6,764 nt of DNA from Lachnospiraceae bacterium. Its GTDB lineage: Bacteria > Bacillota > Clostridia > Lachnospirales > Lachnospiraceae. Shown here piece after piece: positions 6,095 through 6,764 of this stretch (the first letter of the stretch is position 1; each line of letters starts with the position of its first letter). The position numbers and the translations under genes are program-made. Location: positions 1 through 6,764 of the forward strand of contig JAFVAA010000418.1 in the NCBI GenBank assembly GCA_017476305.1. Reading direction: 5' to 3'. The notes under the pieces are model-generated. The model worked only from the letters and a program-made list of their open reading frames with translations, was not told where the DNA came from and searched no databases.

Positions 6095-6113
6095 TTTCGG
6101 ATAGGATCCGAAA
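6095..6113 (+). repeat. Perfect inverted repeat (hairpin) between the two permease genes
   Basis: TTTCGGAT (6095-6102) and ATCCGAAA (6106-6113) pair over 8 bases around a 3-base AGG loop, inside the 81-base gap between the permease genes. No T run follows (TAGAAAAG comes next), so it is not a standard terminator. A role in mRNA stability or processing, adjusting the ratio of the two subunits, is plausible. A weaker hairpin, GCTTG/CAAGC, lies just upstream at about 6066-6082. Confidence 0.6.
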
Positions 6114-6144
6114 TAGAAAAGTATGTGACAAAAGGAGGGTAGGT

Positions 6145-6764
6145 ATGAGTAAAAAAAATAAGGATTTAGAATATTCCGGTCTTGCGGCGGATCAGAAGGG
6201 AGTCGGACAGCATATTCTGGGTATTTGCCTGTTTTTGTATACAGCCTTTTGCGCATTGCCGATCATATTGATTATCGTTTCTGCTTTTGCGGATGAGAAT
6301 TCTCTGGTGAAGGAGGGATTTTCCTATTTTCCGAGTAAGTGGTCGACGAGCGGTATGAGCTCTGTGCTTCGCTATGGAAAGCAGCTTGCGGTATCTTATG
6401 GTGTTACGATTTTGGTCACGGTGGCAGGTACGTTCGTAGGACTTTTATTTATGAGTATGCTTGCGTATTCCCTGAGCAGACCGGAATTCAGATTAAGGAA
6501 GTTTTTATCGCTTTATTTATTGATTCCGATGCTGTTTAATGGTGGACAGTTATCCAACTATATCATTTTCACATCGGTATACAACTTAAAGGACAGCTTA
6601 TGGGTACTCATTCTTCCAATGTGCGTGACGACGATGAATGTCATCATCCTCCGAACGTATATTCAGAATAGTATACCGGAGGAGCTGATGGATTCTGCCA
6701 GAATTGATGGAGCAAATGAATACAGGACATTCTTCCAGATCACTTTGCCGCTTATGAAACCGAC
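6145..6764 (+). CDS. Sugar ABC transporter permease, YtcP-type (COG0395-like), 3' end beyond window
   Basis: This is the second membrane subunit of the same importer. The ATG at 6145 follows AAAGGAGGG (6131-6139) by five bases. 206 codons are open to the right edge, about two thirds of the usual length of roughly 290-300. Visible are a first membrane segment at about 24-48, a second at about 82-107, further segments near 119-145 and 152-172, and the EAA loop starting EELMDSARIDGANEYRTFF at 179-197. The stretch LIPMLFNGGQLSNYI at 126-140 corresponds to the FxGGLIPxY signature of YtcP-type permeases, here with Gln-Leu-Ser-Asn in place of the usual Leu-Ile-Pro. It would pair with the upstream LplB-type subunit. 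The binding lipoprotein gene usually follows these two genes; it is not in the window. Confidence 0.93.
   Translation, partial: MSKKNKDLEYSGLAADQKGVGQHILGICLFLYTAFCALPIILIIVSAFADENSLVKEGFSYFPSKWSTSGMSSVLRYGKQLAVSYGVTILVTVAGTFVGLLFMSMLAYSLSRPEFRLRKFLSLYLLIPMLFNGGQLSNYIIFTSVYNLKDSLWVLILPMCVTTMNVIILRTYIQNSIPEELMDSARIDGANEYRTFFQITLPLMKP

Noticed and set aside
6339..6539. A 66-codon plus-strand frame inside the second permease gene
   Set aside because: It is in another frame of a well-supported permease with an EAA loop and has no ribosome binding site.

Overview
This window looks like a chromosomal segment of a Gram-positive, low-to-moderate-GC anaerobe of the Clostridia, most likely a Lachnospiraceae gut commensal. 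The pointers are strong AGGAGG-type ribosome binding sites, consensus sigma-A promoters, intrinsic terminators, an LplB/YtcP-type sugar ABC importer, a SleB-domain cell-wall hydrolase and a clostridial-style threonine synthase. This is inference from gene content, not a taxonomic search.

Layout, left to right. (1) Positions 210 to 1, minus strand: the start of an AP2-like (probably AP2/HNH) protein that runs off the left edge. (2) 211-627: a gene-free divergent region holding promoters for both sides. At 496-512 it carries a direct repeat, TGTAAT-N5-TGTAAT, that matches the published WalR (YycF) binding consensus and precedes a cell-wall hydrolase gene. (3) 628-1383: a secreted SleB/CwlJ-type hydrolase with a highly charged linker. 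(4) 1501-3264: a 587-residue cytoplasmic protein that looks like an uncharacterised glycoside-hydrolase-like enzyme (TIM barrel, GATase-like and C-terminal beta domains). (5) 3337-4824: threonine synthase (thrC), a one-gene unit with its own promoter inside the end of the previous gene and a strong branched terminator after it. (6) 4901-5157: the control region of a sugar-import operon, with a LacI-family/cre-like palindrome and a perfect TTGACA-N17-TATAAT promoter. (7) 5158-6063 and 6145 to the right edge: the two membrane subunits of the importer, with a perfect hairpin between them; the second is cut by the window.

The genes do not form one pathway. They read as four adjacent units: AP2-like protein, cell-wall hydrolase (perhaps with the GH-like gene), thrC, and the sugar importer. 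The importer's solute-binding lipoprotein is expected just downstream, outside the window, and its ATPase may be encoded elsewhere, as is common for this subfamily.

I see no CRISPR array, IS element, tRNA, rRNA or clear new defence system. The points most worth following up are the WalR-like box upstream of the SleB-domain gene and the unassigned GH-like protein with its Cys cluster.
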